64,000 nt of DNA from Diplolepis rosae (taxonomy: Eukaryota; Arthropoda; Insecta; Hymenoptera; Diplolepididae): contig JAPYXD010000522.1 of the NCBI GenBank assembly GCA_030998225.1, positions 3,906,001-3,970,000 on the forward strand. The letters run 5' to 3'. Below the pieces are notes generated by a model. It was not told the origin of the DNA. It saw only the letters and a program-made list of their open reading frames with translations, and did not search any database. Shown piece after piece: positions 10,223 through 22,265 of this stretch. Numbering within the stretch: position 1 is the stretch's first letter; each line of letters begins with the position of its first letter. Position numbers and translations under genes: made by a program.

Positions 10223-12330
10223 AATGCTTACTTTCTGCCGATGTCAACAATACCCTATCGAAGTGTTTCATCATAGGTATCGTAAGAAATTAAAATGATT
10301 TTTTGACTATTTTCATACTTTGCGTGACTAGGATAACCTTGTGTTGTGGGTCGCTGAATTCGTCTTAAAATCGATAATAATGTCATCGAAAAAGAAATAC
10401 ATGGTTCCATTTAAAAAAATGGAGTTGACGACGTAGATCCAGCTCCTCCACCGATAAAAAATAGGGTGGTCGAGTATGACGGCCTTCTCGAACACTGAAA
10501 CTTTTGTCTGAAACATTTTTAGATATGATCAATAGTTTGAGTGCTATCGCTGGGTAACACTTTATGTGCCTCACCCTGTAAATAGCAATTTTTATCCTTT
10601 TATAAACTCTATAATATTAAACAAGGGAATCGCCTTAAAAATTATAAATTATTTTTATTAATATAGCGTCTTATGGAGCAATATATAAAAAATTGTGAGA
10701 AAAATTGTATGATGAATATTAAAACATCTATTATTTATTAAAGTATCAATTGAATTGAGTTAAAGAGTGTACAATTTTGATTTTTTGAAGTTCATAAATC
10801 TTAAGTTTTATATTACAAGTAGAAGCTTCATCTTGAGGCATTTGATGTACAATCATAAGGAAGGTAGAATCAGGAGTAGAATGTTGACAAACAAAAAGTG
10901 TGTGTAGAATTACCAGACCGGTAGTTCCTTGTCTAATACATTTATAAACTCATTTCTTATCCCTGTATATGCACACGATTAAATACGCAATGAGCCGTAT
11001 GGTGCGTATTATACTCATAGGCTGAAACTCCAGCAAGCCTTAGTCCAATTATTAGAAATGAAGATGGTACACCCTATAAATTGCAAGGTTATACATTTTA
11101 TGGTACTTGCAGTGAACGTTGAAAAATATTTTTCTCTATTTAATTATATTTCCAAGAAAACGTTATTGGGATTATCTACATTTTTTTCTTTGTGATGAAA
11201 ACAGTTGTAATTGGATGAACTTACTCCCAGATTTGATTTACTTAGAGTCGCAACCAAATGAAGACCATTCGTTCTGGAATCTTCAGTGACAGAAGCTACG
11301 CATAGATGTCTTAATTCCCCACCCTACAAAACATTAGGATTAGCAAACTATCATAGCTCATGTCACCATTGGAATTGATAACATTTTCGAAAGTATATTC
11401 GCCAAAATACACAGAAAGAGTTTTTTTTATAAAAGAATTTCAAACTTCGTTTTCGAGTCGAGGATTTTGTATCCAAAAAAACGTTTGCTAAATAAAAGCA
11501 TTTCATCACTTTGGACATAGAAAAACTTTTTTTCACTATCTGCAAAGGAAATTTTGACTTTCCAGGCCTGTATAATATATGAAATAATTGATTCCTGAAT
11601 CATGCAAAAATCAGACTAATTATATGATAAAGGGGGATAGTACTCAGATTCTCGCATAATTTCGGCATTCCTCCGTGTTCCCGTGGTAACTAAAAGCAAG
11701 ACGTAATCAATCAATTACACAGACCCACAAATAAAATGTTCCGTGCATCAAACTAGACAATGATACTTATACTTTCTTGGAGTCGCTGTTTCTGAATCCG
11801 GAGTCTATTAGACGCCATCTAGTCAGAATCAAGGTCATTCCAAGGCCAAATTAAAAAAGCGTTAAAGCGAAGGAAATCACAATTCATAAACGTTTTTGAA
11901 GTCGCTGAATCTTAATTAGGGGTCTCCTTGAACCCATCAGCTCAGGTTCAAGGTTATTTCAGGGTCAAATTTCATTTGTCAAATGTAAACGTGTTTATAA
12001 CCGCAGTTTCTCAAAGAGCAGGATATTTTCCAAGTTCGCATATGCTTTGACCTTTAGATCAACGTGACCTTAGAGGTCATCGAAAGGTTGAATCACTCTC
12101 TCAAAATAAGTTTACGTAGATAGAAAATTATGTGTATTGAGGAATCTATGAACTGCAAATCTTTATCTAGCATGTTTTAGACTCGTGATATTTCTCCGAG
12201 GGGTATTGGAAAACCAAGCAAGCAGACACCTATATCCACGTGCTACCGACGAATGGCGCTTTTCAATCCACTAGGAAAAAAAGATACGTTTCTGTTATTA
12301 TATTCTGGCTGCCTGAGCATCTCGGTAATA
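10223..12330. other. Gene-free stretch with repeat fragments
   Basis: No gene recognised. Bases 11333-11545 repeat 4945-5160. Bases 11810-12110 are rich in AAGGTCA-type words (GTCATTCCAAGG, TCAAGGTTATTTCAGGGTCA, GACCTTAGAGGTCA), suggesting a decayed repetitive unit. Confidence 0.5.
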
Positions 12331-12355
12331 AAAGATTGATGAACGTACTGGAGTA

Positions 12356-14450
12356 TTGCTGATGACCGCGGCTTCAGAAATTCAAAATCCTACTTTCTCT
12401 GAGGATGCTGGGAATAGTGACAACTGCCTTAATCGAGCCTTAGTCGCCAGGACCAACACAGCACTCGTCGACACAGTTCTGTATGCTGAAACTATTCTCA
12501 GCGCAACACCTCTCTGCGCTGCGAACAGTCTCCTCTAGATAGCATGGTTTTGCAGAGCTCCGGCCCAGACAGGAGCTGCCCAAAGCAGCTTTGAATGCAC
12601 CACGCTCGCCAACATGCTTCTCTTTGCTTCCCTGGGCAATGTTTTCAGGGGCCATTTTCAGGTTTCTGCTATCCAACCAACGCTTTGTCCGCCACAGACT
12701 TGCAATTATACTCAGCTCAAGGATTTTGACGTCTTCTGCGGCACACACGACAAGTCCACCATCCGCGAAGCCGATGATGCTCGTTCCAATAGGTATTTCC
12801 AAAAGCAGGAAATCGTCTTATATGACGGTCCAAGCAATTGGCCCTACCCGCGACCCCTGAGGAGCGCTACATATCATGTCTTCTTTGAGAGACTATTTGT
12901 CGCCCTCATATATCACCCACCTGTTGCTTAGATAGTCATCTATCATCCGCAACAGGTAGTCTGGAACCTTCTCCTGCACCATCGCCTCGATGCAGATCTT
13001 CTATCTCGCATTGCGTATGTCAATTCTGATCAACGCGCCGAATCCCTTACGCTTACCAGTTCCTCTACGTACATTTGTGGAAATGTGTACCACAGCTTGA
13101 ATGGCGTCCAAAAAGGAGTTAAAAGCTTTTAGGAGGATCTCCGTATATCCCGCGATCACCTCTTTGAGGATCTCGTTTGGGACCCCGTCGATCCTTGGAG
13201 CCGTATTCACCTTAAGCTTCCTACCCGCTCTCTTCAGTTCTTCGAGATTGAAGATCTCTTCGCGCCGGATCACGCAGGAACTTCAGTCCTGTCTTTGGAA
13301 TGACTTTACGTGTGGAAACAAGCTTCGCACGATGTACTTGACTCAATCGGGATTATCCAGGCCCGGGGTATTTTTTCTAGTCACCAATCTCTTGGTAACT
13401 ATTTTGCAGGCGAGACCCCATGGGTCACCCTCTACGAGAGTCCGCCTGGCAGCTTCACTGAGGCTTTCCTCAAAGAGGACAATCTGAGTCTCGAAGACCT
13501 CGAGAAGCCTCCGAAGCTCTTCCCGAAACACCGGGCAGGAGCTGCCACCGGAGACATGGGAGACATCGTTTTCGCCCCTGTCTGAGCATGTCAGGCACCT
13601 CGGGGGCGCCTTGCAATCTTTGGCCGCATGACCCGCAGCGCCGCACCTTTAACAGGCATCTTTTCTGTCAGGGTTGCGACAATCACAGGACTTATGGCCG
13701 TACCCGAGACATCGGAAACCGAAGCGAGTAAAGAGCCTTGCAAGTCCCTTCAAAAGCTGGTCTGTCCAATACCAAGCACAGGGCAGATAGGAACTCTTGC
13801 TTCTCTACGGTCTCGTAGAGGTCCCTTATTTCTAGGGACCTCTTTGAGAACAGAGCTGAAATTTCTGCACTCCCCCCAACTGCCCGGTCGAGCGCCTTTC
13901 GAAAGGCCGAAACGTCTCTTCCCCTGTTGAGAATCAGAAGGACTTCCTCTTTTCTGATCCACGGGATAGACAGGGATGTCGGCGTAGGACTGGCCGTCCC
14001 TCGCCGACACCTGACCTGGCGGGCGTGGAGCGTTTTGTCTTCGCCCCGGCGTTAGATTCCTGGATCTTTTGCACAGGTTATTTCGTCTTTTCCTGCGATT
14101 TTTTCTTATTTTCTTTTTTTCTCGCTTTGTGACTGTTTGCCATTCCGCTTCCTTATTTAGGGCCTAGTTTCCGGTCACTTGGGCGTAAGATAGCAACGAG
14201 CTGCCCTCTTTTCACCGTTGGTCTGGTTTTTGGGGATGTCTCCCAGAAACATCGAACTTGATCCTCGAGAGATCCCAATTTTTTTAGTAACGGGGTGGAA
14301 TTTCAGTATCTTCTGGATTTCGACCCCGCTTTCTAAAAGGCACCTATAGGTGTTGAACATGCCGTCCAACACCTTGGTAGCCTTATTAATGCAGTCTTTA
14401 ACGTGCTCAGGGTTTTTCCGTAGCATACCCTGCTGTATTATAAACTTCAT
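12356..14450 (-). mobile_element. R1-clade LINE fragment, copy 1, endonuclease missing
   Basis: On the minus strand, from high to low coordinates: gag-like sequence (14450-13700); a CCHC zinc knuckle (CGAAGHAAKDCKAPPRC near 13590-13650); an abrupt join to the segment before reverse transcriptase (EGDPWGLACKIVTKRL); the first RT block (RIDGVPNEILKEVI); the YxDD-equivalent block mutated to FADGGLVVCAAE; and the thumb region (RIVSAYRTVSTSAVLVLA, frame-shifted). The apurinic endonuclease domain that normally separates zinc knuckles from RT is absent, and RT is internally deleted. The motifs fit the R1 clade. It is a dead copy. Confidence 0.8.
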
Positions 14451-14721
14451 CCACTATTTTAGAGCACATAGAAGAACTGCCACACGGCCAACAAGTGTAG
14501 CTAAGCTATATTACGGGCATGTATTACTTACGGAAATTAGCAAATTTCATTGATTTCTGATTTCCACATGTTTGTGTCTAAAGTACATGAATTTTTTTTT
14601 CAACATTTGGGAAATGCTAGAGGAAATAAGAAAGGACGCAGATAGATTAATTTTGGTTTCGAAATTAACAAAAGTTAATGTTCAGCAAAACTTATCGTAA
14701 AATTTTTTTTCTGTGTCAAAA

Positions 14722-15122
14722 CACAGATGGCGCCACTGATGCATGAAGACAAATTGGCGAAATTTTTATGTTTTCGTATGAGGTGAATTTATTAATACTG
14801 ATTATGTCATAGATATTGTTGATTTAAAGAATAAAATGCCCCAAACAGCTCTTTGCTCTACGCCCTTAAAATCGCTCGCTTTGCGTTCGTTCTACAGACA
14901 TGAAATATTAACTCTTTTTTGTGAGCGTAGAAAGTAACTGAAGCTATTGAAAGAATTATTAATTTGACATAAATAAACTTTTCATTTTTACCAAGCAGGC
15001 TGCTACGCGACCTTCCACACATCCTGCAATGCCTCCAGCGTATAGACCAAGATACATATAATTATCTGAAGGGGGGACCTAAAAGCAAAAATAACCCTCT
15101 TATTTTATAATATAATTAATCA
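14722..15122. repeat. Dispersed repeat, second copy
   Basis: Second copy of 5278-5582, starting ACAGATGGCGCCACTGATGC, with an insertion of roughly 95 bases near 14995-15090. Confidence 0.6.
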
Positions 15123-15224
15123 AAAACAAATTTTTTTTCATTTCTTGAAAATATTTAAAATACAAGAATATAAGAAAATATTGTTTTATTGTTGGATCAA
15201 CCTATATTTCTGTTGAATTGAATA

Positions 15225-16714
15225 AAGGGCATAGCCGGATAAGCATGGTTGAGCTGACCCTGCTTGGATTTGATTCATATGTGGTGGATAAATTTGTACC
15301 ATCATAAGACTAATTTACCCCAAATAATAACTTCAAAAGAATTTATTTTACAAAAGTGATGAGTATATACAAATTTTGAAAAATGAAAAAATTCTATTTT
15401 CTCAAAATTGATTGAACCGATTTTCATGCCTCAAATATATTGTAAAGGGCATTAAGACAATTAAAAACAAAAAATGACCCTTAATTCCTTCAACAGGAAG
15501 GGGGCGAAAAATATTATTGTAGTTTTGAAACATTTATTTTTAATCAAAGTTTTTGTTGCTACACCGACTATGTTTTGTTTTAATATACTCATATTTCAAG
15601 TAGCGACATATATTTTTTGGGATACGATCAGAGGATTACTTTATAGTTTAAAAAAAGAAAATATTAATGATGGCCTCTGATAGGTATTTAATTCTATTAG
15701 AACGAGGGGCCAACTTTATTTTTAGCTTATAACTCTATAAAGTAAACATCATTTGAACAATGCACCACACTCTAATATGATATACAGGTAATCTTTGTCA
15801 CTTTTCCTCTATCACGGGATTCATATTGTTTTGTATAAACAATTTACTGAGAATTTCAGCAGGTCTTACAATTTTCGACAAATATCTCGCGTGTTACAAA
15901 TAATAAATAATGGCAGCTATATTTGAATAGTAACTAACCGTTCTTCGACCATTGGTACATTCACAAGCATATCTTTAAATTCCTGCAACACCTATGCTGC
16001 TTGGTCTGTAACCAATGAAACGTCTATATAATTTTCGACTAATGTGTCTTGACTGTACCTGGATCCTCAATAGTAGATTGTGTATCAAGAGCGGCATGGT
16101 GGCGATTATGACGAGGGTGAAGTGTACTCGCCCGAGCATAGCGAGGGCGGTATTCACACGAGTCACATCGCCACCATGTCGCTCGAGGTACACACGACGT
16201 TTTGTGTCCAAATTGGTGGAAAAAGTCGCATTGCGTGCGAGCGCGTAGTTAGCTGCGGGCAGTCAAGTGCCGGGCGATATGAACATTTTACCTGTTAAAG
16301 CAGGCGATATGGACATTTCGCCCGTTGAAGCGGGCGGTATGAACATTTTCGCCCGTTGAAGCGGAAGGTATGGACATTTCGCCCGGTTGCGTCGCGTCGC
16401 CGAGGCGCAATTGGCTGCATGCCGCTCTACGCGCAAGCATGCAAAGCGACTTTTTCCGCCCGTTTGGACACAAAATATTTACCTGCTCTTTCACGAATTG
16501 TAAAATGATGGACCCATTATCGTTCATCATTTCCACCAGGTACGAAACTGCATGTGAGAGTTGATATGAGCCCGTTAATAAGATGTTGAGGTTTTAGCTT
16601 TTTTGAAGTTATTATATGGAGTAAATTAGTTTTATAATGGGGAAAACTTATCCACCACATGTGAATCGAATCCGTACGGGAGCAGCCCAACCATGCTTAT
16701 CCGGCAACGCCCTT
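15225..16714. mobile_element. 1.5-kb foldback element flanked by TA
   Basis: Inverted termini AAGGGC(A/G)T(A/T)GCCGGATAAG and complement, with TA at 15223-15224 and 16715-16716. The arms continue as GTGGATAA...TTATCCACCACATG. The interior is GC-richer, with its own inverted repeats (CATGGTGGCGAT/ATCGCCACCATG at 16096 and 16168) and a tandem repeat (16273-16392). No transposase was recognised. Absent from block C. Confidence 0.75.
16273..16392 (+). repeat. About 30-bp tandem repeat, four units
   Basis: Four imperfect units built on GGCGATATGGACATTTCGCC followed by CGTTGAAGC. They lie between arms of a larger inverted repeat (TTTTGTGTCCAAA near 16199 and its complement near 16465). Confidence 0.75.
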
Positions 16715-17368
16715 TAGTCATTGAATTTAGGTATAAAGTTTCTTAACATAAATAAATTGTTTATAACAGTTTATTGGGTAACTTCTTAATAATTAGTCAT
16801 TCAAGTAATTATTTTTGAAGAATTAGATGAAGACAAGTTAAAAAGAATCTTTCATTTGAGAGAATAAGCAGTCACCACTCGAAATCACGAAAATAAAAAA
16901 AAAATTGCAGACAGAGATAACGAGAAATTCTTTCAAAAATAACGTTAAGAATAGGTTCAACAATACTCATAACTCATTCGAATCATTGTATTTGGATTAA
17001 TTAAAAAAAAAAATAAAAGAACGGTAAAGCAGTTCAAATCGGTTGCCTCGTTTTGAAATACTAAAAATTTCTACTGGATTAGCACTCTAGCCGTGCTTTC
17101 GTCGTGACGTTGAGCAAAATATAGGATCGTGACAAGCACGCATGTATAGGGTAATTTTTTTATCTCGAGACATCGATATATTTCAAGGAATACGCATCGT
17201 AGCCATTCAAAATATCTAAGCTCCCCACCCCCTTAAACCCCGGGTGTGAAGTAAATGTTTTCGGAGTCGCTTTTTCCTCCCTATAATAAAAAGTTCTTAT
17301 TGTGGTCATTTTTTTCGTACGATGCGTATTTCTTGTGATCTTTCTGTGTCTTAAGATAAAACACTTAC

Positions 17369-17461
17369 CCTGTAGAGAATCTTCTTGGTTTTTGTGAGTG
17401 TTGCACTTGCTGACTCGTGCTGCAAACTCCAAACTCGTTAAAAAATCTCTATTTGTGCACG
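17369..17461 (-). pseudogene. Candidate exon of unrecognised minus-strand gene, copy D
   Basis: Same length and donor position as 5884-5976 (CAGG|GTAAGT). It reads EFAARVSKCNTHKNQEDS in the shared frame. The upstream acceptor is weak. Support rests on the conserved frame and donor between copies. Confidence 0.25.
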
Positions 17462-17851
17462 CTTGTCAGACATATAATTTCTTTCTTGCAATCCATAACT
17501 ATTAGTTTTTCAAAAAATTAAAAGAAGATTTCGATACTTTGCAAAGTGAAGCTTTTGAAACTTTATAACTTTTTTTCTTTGTCTATTCCAAAAAAAGTTC
17601 AAGGCATATGTTTTCGAATCCAAATCAGAATTTCAGCAGTTTTTAAAATATAAAAGAAAATACTCGGTAGAGTATTTATTTATTGACAATTAATTACATA
17701 ATACATGTGAATTTAACCTTGAAAAGCTACAACCAAGTCCCATTCTCAGGTAAATTTTTTTAATGGCAATCATATCTTATCAATTCAAAATTGATGTTTG
17801 TCTGCTTGAAGGTTATTAAATTAAAAATATTTTATATGTGAAATTACTCAC

Positions 17852-18081
17852 TGATAATACAACAAGTTTCCGGTCTTTATGCACACTACGAACAGAAAAT
17901 TCTAGATTTTGCATTTGGTATGTAATGCTGAAAATTTCGTACATCTCAATAGCTGGTAACGGCATGTAAATCGTAGAATTATCCACAAAAATGCCACAAC
18001 TCCTGGTCATCATACCATTACACATGCCAGAAATTACGACAAAAGCTTGGTTTACTTCGAATAGTTGACTGACCCGACTGG
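17852..18081 (-). CDS. Candidate internal exon of an unrecognised minus-strand gene
   Basis: A 230-base open segment between a good acceptor (AATATGTTTTCAG|CC) and a good donor (TTATCA|GTGAGT), entering in phase 1 and leaving in phase 0. It encodes about 76 residues, including ISGMCNGMMTRSCGIFVDN, STIYMPLPAIEMYEIF and DRKLVVLS. The decayed copy at 6366-6562 shares S-x-IY-x-x-LP, ITY, QN-x-E and LVVLS, which argues that the frame once coded for protein. I do not recognise a family. Adjacent exons were not secured: upstream a hAT remnant begins at once, and downstream only a weak candidate exists. It may itself belong to a pseudogene. Confidence 0.4.
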
Positions 18082-18189
18082 CTGAAAACATATTCAAATA
18101 AATCAAAGTAGCAATTGCGTCCATTTCACGTAGATATATATATTTTTTTAAGTAACAAAACTTTGGGGGCCATCCATATACCACGTAGA

Positions 18190-19410
18190 CAGTTTAGAGT
18201 GTTCTATGGAAAGTATTGCTAAAATATTCAACCGCTCTTGGTTTATAGATGATCGAAAGTGGTTTTTAATAAAAGCAAGCTTTCTGAGTCCTCGCTCGCC
18301 TTCAGCAACTTTAACTGAAAGATTGCGAAAAATCCAAAGTCCAATGCAAACTTCTCAAAATTTTTCTTCGTAGCCTGTTTCAGATGTTTTATTTCACTTG
18401 CCAAAGCCGAAGTAAGGTCATCCGGATGCTTTTTTTGCAGCAGCTTGCATCGGATTCGAATCTCCTCATCGCACAGGGGTTGGGAAAAGTAACGAAAATA
18501 AAATGGACATTTAGTGCATATTCTCGAACCTACTGATCAACTCAGATAATATTCGATCCATTGATATAAGAAAGACGGTTTCCCTGAATTGTTTTTCTTG
18601 TTGTGCTTCTCCTCCTCCAAATTTTAATCTGGTTTTTCACTCCTCTTTTAACTCGGAAGAAATACCCAAATTCGCAGAAATGATTATTGCATCAGAACTA
18701 ATAGCTGCCCACTTTTTTCTGAGATGTCCCATTTCTGATATTAATTCTTTGGTGTTTACTAATGCGAATTCGAGAAATATTGTTCTAGACTACAAGATTA
18801 TGTTTATTTCATCGAAAATTTCTAGGATTTTATTCCAAAAAGCCGTCATTAGTATATCCTTGAAAGTGGAAAAATATTTCCTGCTTCTGACAATTTCTTT
18901 TGAGTAAGCATCTGCTGTAAGTTTATTTTCCCTGGTTGTGATCAATCCATCCAAGGCCTCAATGAGACTAGGAAGGTACCGAGCTATAGGACGAACGGCT
19001 TTTTCCCTGAAACTGGATCAAGTTTCACTCTGACTGTGAAGAGAACAACCCGTTTATTCAATAATTCTCATTTATCAGGAGCACCACTAAAGATACAATC
19101 AAGAGGCACAACCAAAAAAGGTAATGGCATCGGGACAAAATGGTGCAGAATGCACACCGCTAAGATCCAGAGAGTGTGAACTGAATGGAAAGTAAATCAC
19201 CGCTGAATTTTTTTCCCCAATACTTGCTTGAACTCCTTTAACTTTCCCCTACATATCATCTGCATTATTATATGATGGTCCTCTACAGTCATCAACGTTT
19301 CCTCCATGGGAGTTTAATTTGCATAATATTTCGTCTGTAATTTCTAGCCCGGTTTTTTAGGTTTATTGAAAAATATTCAATAAATCTCTCCATACAAGGT
19401 AATGAACTCA
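18190..19410 (-). pseudogene. hAT-type transposase remnant (ZMYM1/TTF-like group), copy D
   Basis: The minus strand reads, with stops and frame changes, through landmarks of the ZMYM1-like hAT transposases. These are CRGPSYNNADDM then GKVKGVQASIGEKNSAVIYF near 19175-19300, SSHSLDLSGVHSA, ARYLPSLIEALDGL near 18960, ELISEMGHLRKKWAAISSDA near 18720, and the C-terminal dimerisation block RSSINQERLNILAILSIEH ending near 18210. Several in-frame stops and at least two frameshifts make it non-functional. The same remnant, more decayed, is in block C, so it was present before the C/D duplication. Confidence 0.8.
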
Positions 19411-19689
19411 TTCTGTGTATCGTGCGATAAGTAATGAGCTTGAAGTCGCTTCTCATCATGTTGGTGCTTCTTTATATGTGACCCGGAATGAAGAACCAGG
19501 GTTACGGGCCGAAACAGATTTTCGAGAAAAACTTTGTAGCTTTATGTGGAACGGAGCGGCTGGTTTTCACAGCTTCCAGTTTGACAAATAGTATTTTGTC
19601 TATTTTGAATTGTTCTATTTCTCGACTAACTTCCAATTATTTCTCATATTTTTGAAGTTTTCCCTAAATCAATATCATATTGCGAAAGC

Positions 19690-19995
19690 AATTCGAGGCA
19701 ACCGAAACGAATGGTAGTCGGAAGGAGCAATGCCTGGAGAGTACGGCGGGTTCGGTAAGACCTCCTATTTTAGCGTTTCCAAGTATGTCCTAACCTATAT
19801 TGCGACATGTGTCCGAGCATTGTCATGCGAGAGAATAACTTTGTCGTGTCTCTCTTAGTGCTGTGGCCGTTTCTCCTTCAATGCTCGGCTCAAACGCATC
19901 AATTGCGTTCGATACCGATCCCCTCTGATGGTTTCACTCAGCTTCAGCAGCTCATAATACACTAAACCGAGCTGGTCCCACAAAATAATGTATGA
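19690..19995 (-). mobile_element. Short mariner transposase fragment
   Basis: The minus strand contains the second catalytic block as LSHDNARTHVAI and, upstream, SELGLVYYELLKLSET-like sequence. This is the mid-portion of a DD34D mariner with stops and no visible termini. Confidence 0.65.
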
Positions 19996-20985
19996 AATTC
20001 TTTATTCTGATAATTATGAGATATTTCAGAACAGATAAAAGCCATTTATCAATGTGATACTCAATGTCATAAATATAAAATTTTTCAAAAAAAATAATTC
20101 ACTCATCCTAAAGATCGCAGAGTAAAACTAAAGTTAGCGATAAAAAATGTTTATTATAGAATATATCCAAATAACATCGAATAAAACTAATATATTGATA
20201 TGATAATTATCGATATTTATGTATAGCATTGATTGTGAAAGTGAAACTCCTTTGACGAATCCGGAGATGACGCAAATATTTATTAAAAATAAATTTAGTT
20301 TGAAAGTCTTGGTGAATAACAATTTGAATTTCAAAATCAATGATTGCTTCAAAGCTTCTGCAAATGACGTATGGGGGGGACTTTCTGGGTCGCTAATTAC
20401 AAATTTGATATCTCTGTAACAAATCAACAAATGCTTCATAGATTCCTAATAAAGATATTTCGCAACACTTTGAAATGAACACGTGTCTGAATTCAAGAAG
20501 GATAAATTGGGAGAATTGTTTAACAGCACTTTAAGATTGAAAAAACATTTCGGTGTTCTCAGTCAAACTGCTCTATTTGTTCGATATCTTTATAATACTT
20601 ACTTTACGTTTGGACAGTATTAAGAACTATTTTTCATAAAATTTAGTCTATAAGATATCTGATACCAAAAAAAGTTATTTAATATTTGTTAAAATATTTT
20701 TAGTATTATTGAAAGTTGCGGCTTTACTTTGATACAAATGTTCTTAAAAATATACGAACATCAATCTTTCTATTAAATATTGAAAAAGCTTAAATAATAG
20801 TCCATCCAACTTCAATATTAAATATCATATGATATTTCTAAGTTTCTGCGTATCTAAGTTTATTTCTTATAATTCGATACTGAAGCTCAAATCAATTTTA
20901 TAATATTACAGATAATGTGAATTACGCATTTTCTCAAAGTCGCTAAATTTGTTTTTGAGTTTAAGTGAAACAGGAAATTCAATTT
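19996..20985. other. AT-rich stretch without a recognisable gene
   Basis: A 101-codon minus-strand frame (20134-20439) has a plausible acceptor (TTGTTACAG) but no relative, donor or motif that I trust. Nothing else was seen. Confidence 0.4.
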
Positions 20986-20989
20986 CAGT

Positions 20990-21505
20990 AACTTTTTAAT
21001 AAACATATCACATATTTAGGCTAAAAAATGGAATTTTTTAAATATTTAAAATCAAAACATAAAATATACATCCTGTCGAGAAATGTCTTGATGAGAATTT
21101 ATAGACCTCATTTAGGCAAATAATTTTCCATATAAACGTTTTTTTTGTATCTCACATGTTTTGTCTAAAAAATGGAATTTTTGAATTTTAATCGTATTTT
21201 TTTAATTGAAACGAAAAATATATCTTTTTTCAGAAACTGTGTGAGACAAAAATCGTAGATCTTTTTAAAACGAACAACTATGCATCTTTACGTTTTTTCG
21301 TATTCCACATATTATTGTTTAACAAAATTGAATTTTCATTAGTAGCTTTTCAAATGAATTAGAAAAATATACATCTTATGAAAAAATATTGCGATTCAAA
21401 TTTTCAGATCTTAATGTACAAAATAATTTTGAATCATAACTTTTTTTCATATCTCGTATGATTTAACTGGAAAATGGAATTTTGATATTGAATTTTTTCA
21501 AATTT
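20990..21505. repeat. Degenerate tandem array, period about 140-155 bp
   Basis: Blocks of the form (T)CTCACATGTTT...CTAAAAAATGGAATTTT recur near 21010, 21150, 21300 and 21450, alternating with AAATATACATC...GAAA blocks. The spacing is fairly regular and the copies strongly diverged. Confidence 0.5.
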
Positions 21506-21528
21506 TAGCATGCTGTACGCTTGATGTA

Positions 21529-22265
21529 AAGGGTTTCCCAATAGGGGTGATATGATTTTGAATGTCCCTATCGGGCTGATTTGAACTGAAATTTTTGACG
21601 TCTGCTGTCAGTTGTCATCAGTAAGGTTTGCCATTTAATCATGAGTAGTTTCACGCTTCCACAACGTTTGGAAATTGTCCAATTATTTTATCAAAATTCG
21701 AGAAGTTTTGTCGGTGTTCAAAGAGCATATCGTGCAAAATATGGTCGTCATTCTGCTCCATCCGCGCTCTCAATTCGTCGAATAATCGATAAGTTGGAGA
21801 GTGAATTTACTCTATTGGATACTAAGCCTAAAAATCGTATGCGTACCGCACGTTCTACACAGAATATAGCCGCCGTACCGTGAATTGTCCGTGCCACGCC
21901 GATCTCAGGAATTGGGCCTGTCCAGGATGACTACCTGGCGTATTTTCCGATTGGATCTTGGCCTGCATCCCTATAAGATGATTCTGGCCCAAGAACTGAA
22001 GCCTAATGACCATCGTTTGCGTCGGGAGTTCACGGATTGGGCTCTGGAATCAATTGAAAATGATCCCAATTTTCATCAAAAAATCATCTTTTCTGATGAG
22101 GCGCATTTTTGGCTCAAGTCTCGGGGGACATTTGGCCGATATATTGTTTAAATCATAAATGGCATAGAATATCCAATATAATAAAAAAGATTTCGATCAA
22201 TTCCGAATGAATATTCAGTGTTTTTTTTCAATTTCAAAACATATCACCCTTATTGGGAAACCCTT
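21529..22265 (+). mobile_element. rosa-like (DD41D) deletion derivative, copy 1
   Basis: Inverted termini AAGGGTTTCCCAATA with TA on both sides (21527-21528 and 22266-22267). The reading frame from 21641 (MSSFTLPQRLEIVQLF) encodes the DNA-binding half, then breaks by loss of 20 bases at about 21879 relative to copy 2. It resumes to the first catalytic block QKIIFSDEAHFWL. The rest of the catalytic domain is deleted, and the sequence jumps to the transposase C-terminus (GGHLADILF in another frame). Confidence 0.85.

Larger units (their letters stand above)
11333..18790. repeat. Duplicated block D (expanded copy of block C)
   Basis: Colinear with 4945-7365 and expanded by the R1 fragment (12356-14450), the foldback (15225-16714) and about 290 bases at 16995-17288. 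It carries the better-preserved copies of the candidate minus-strand exon (17852-18081) and of the hAT remnant. Confidence 0.7.

Noticed and set aside
7594..10579. Large element with TACAGGGTG ends
   Set aside because: Only 9 terminal bases match and no coding content supports it. Left as a note.
12591..13930. Several plus-strand frames of 90-130 codons
   Set aside because: They are opposite-strand shadows of the R1 LINE fragment. The minus strand carries the zinc knuckle and RT motifs.
20134..20439. 101-codon minus-strand frame with a possible acceptor
   Set aside because: No second copy, no convincing donor and no recognisable motif. The AT-rich composition makes open frames likely by chance.
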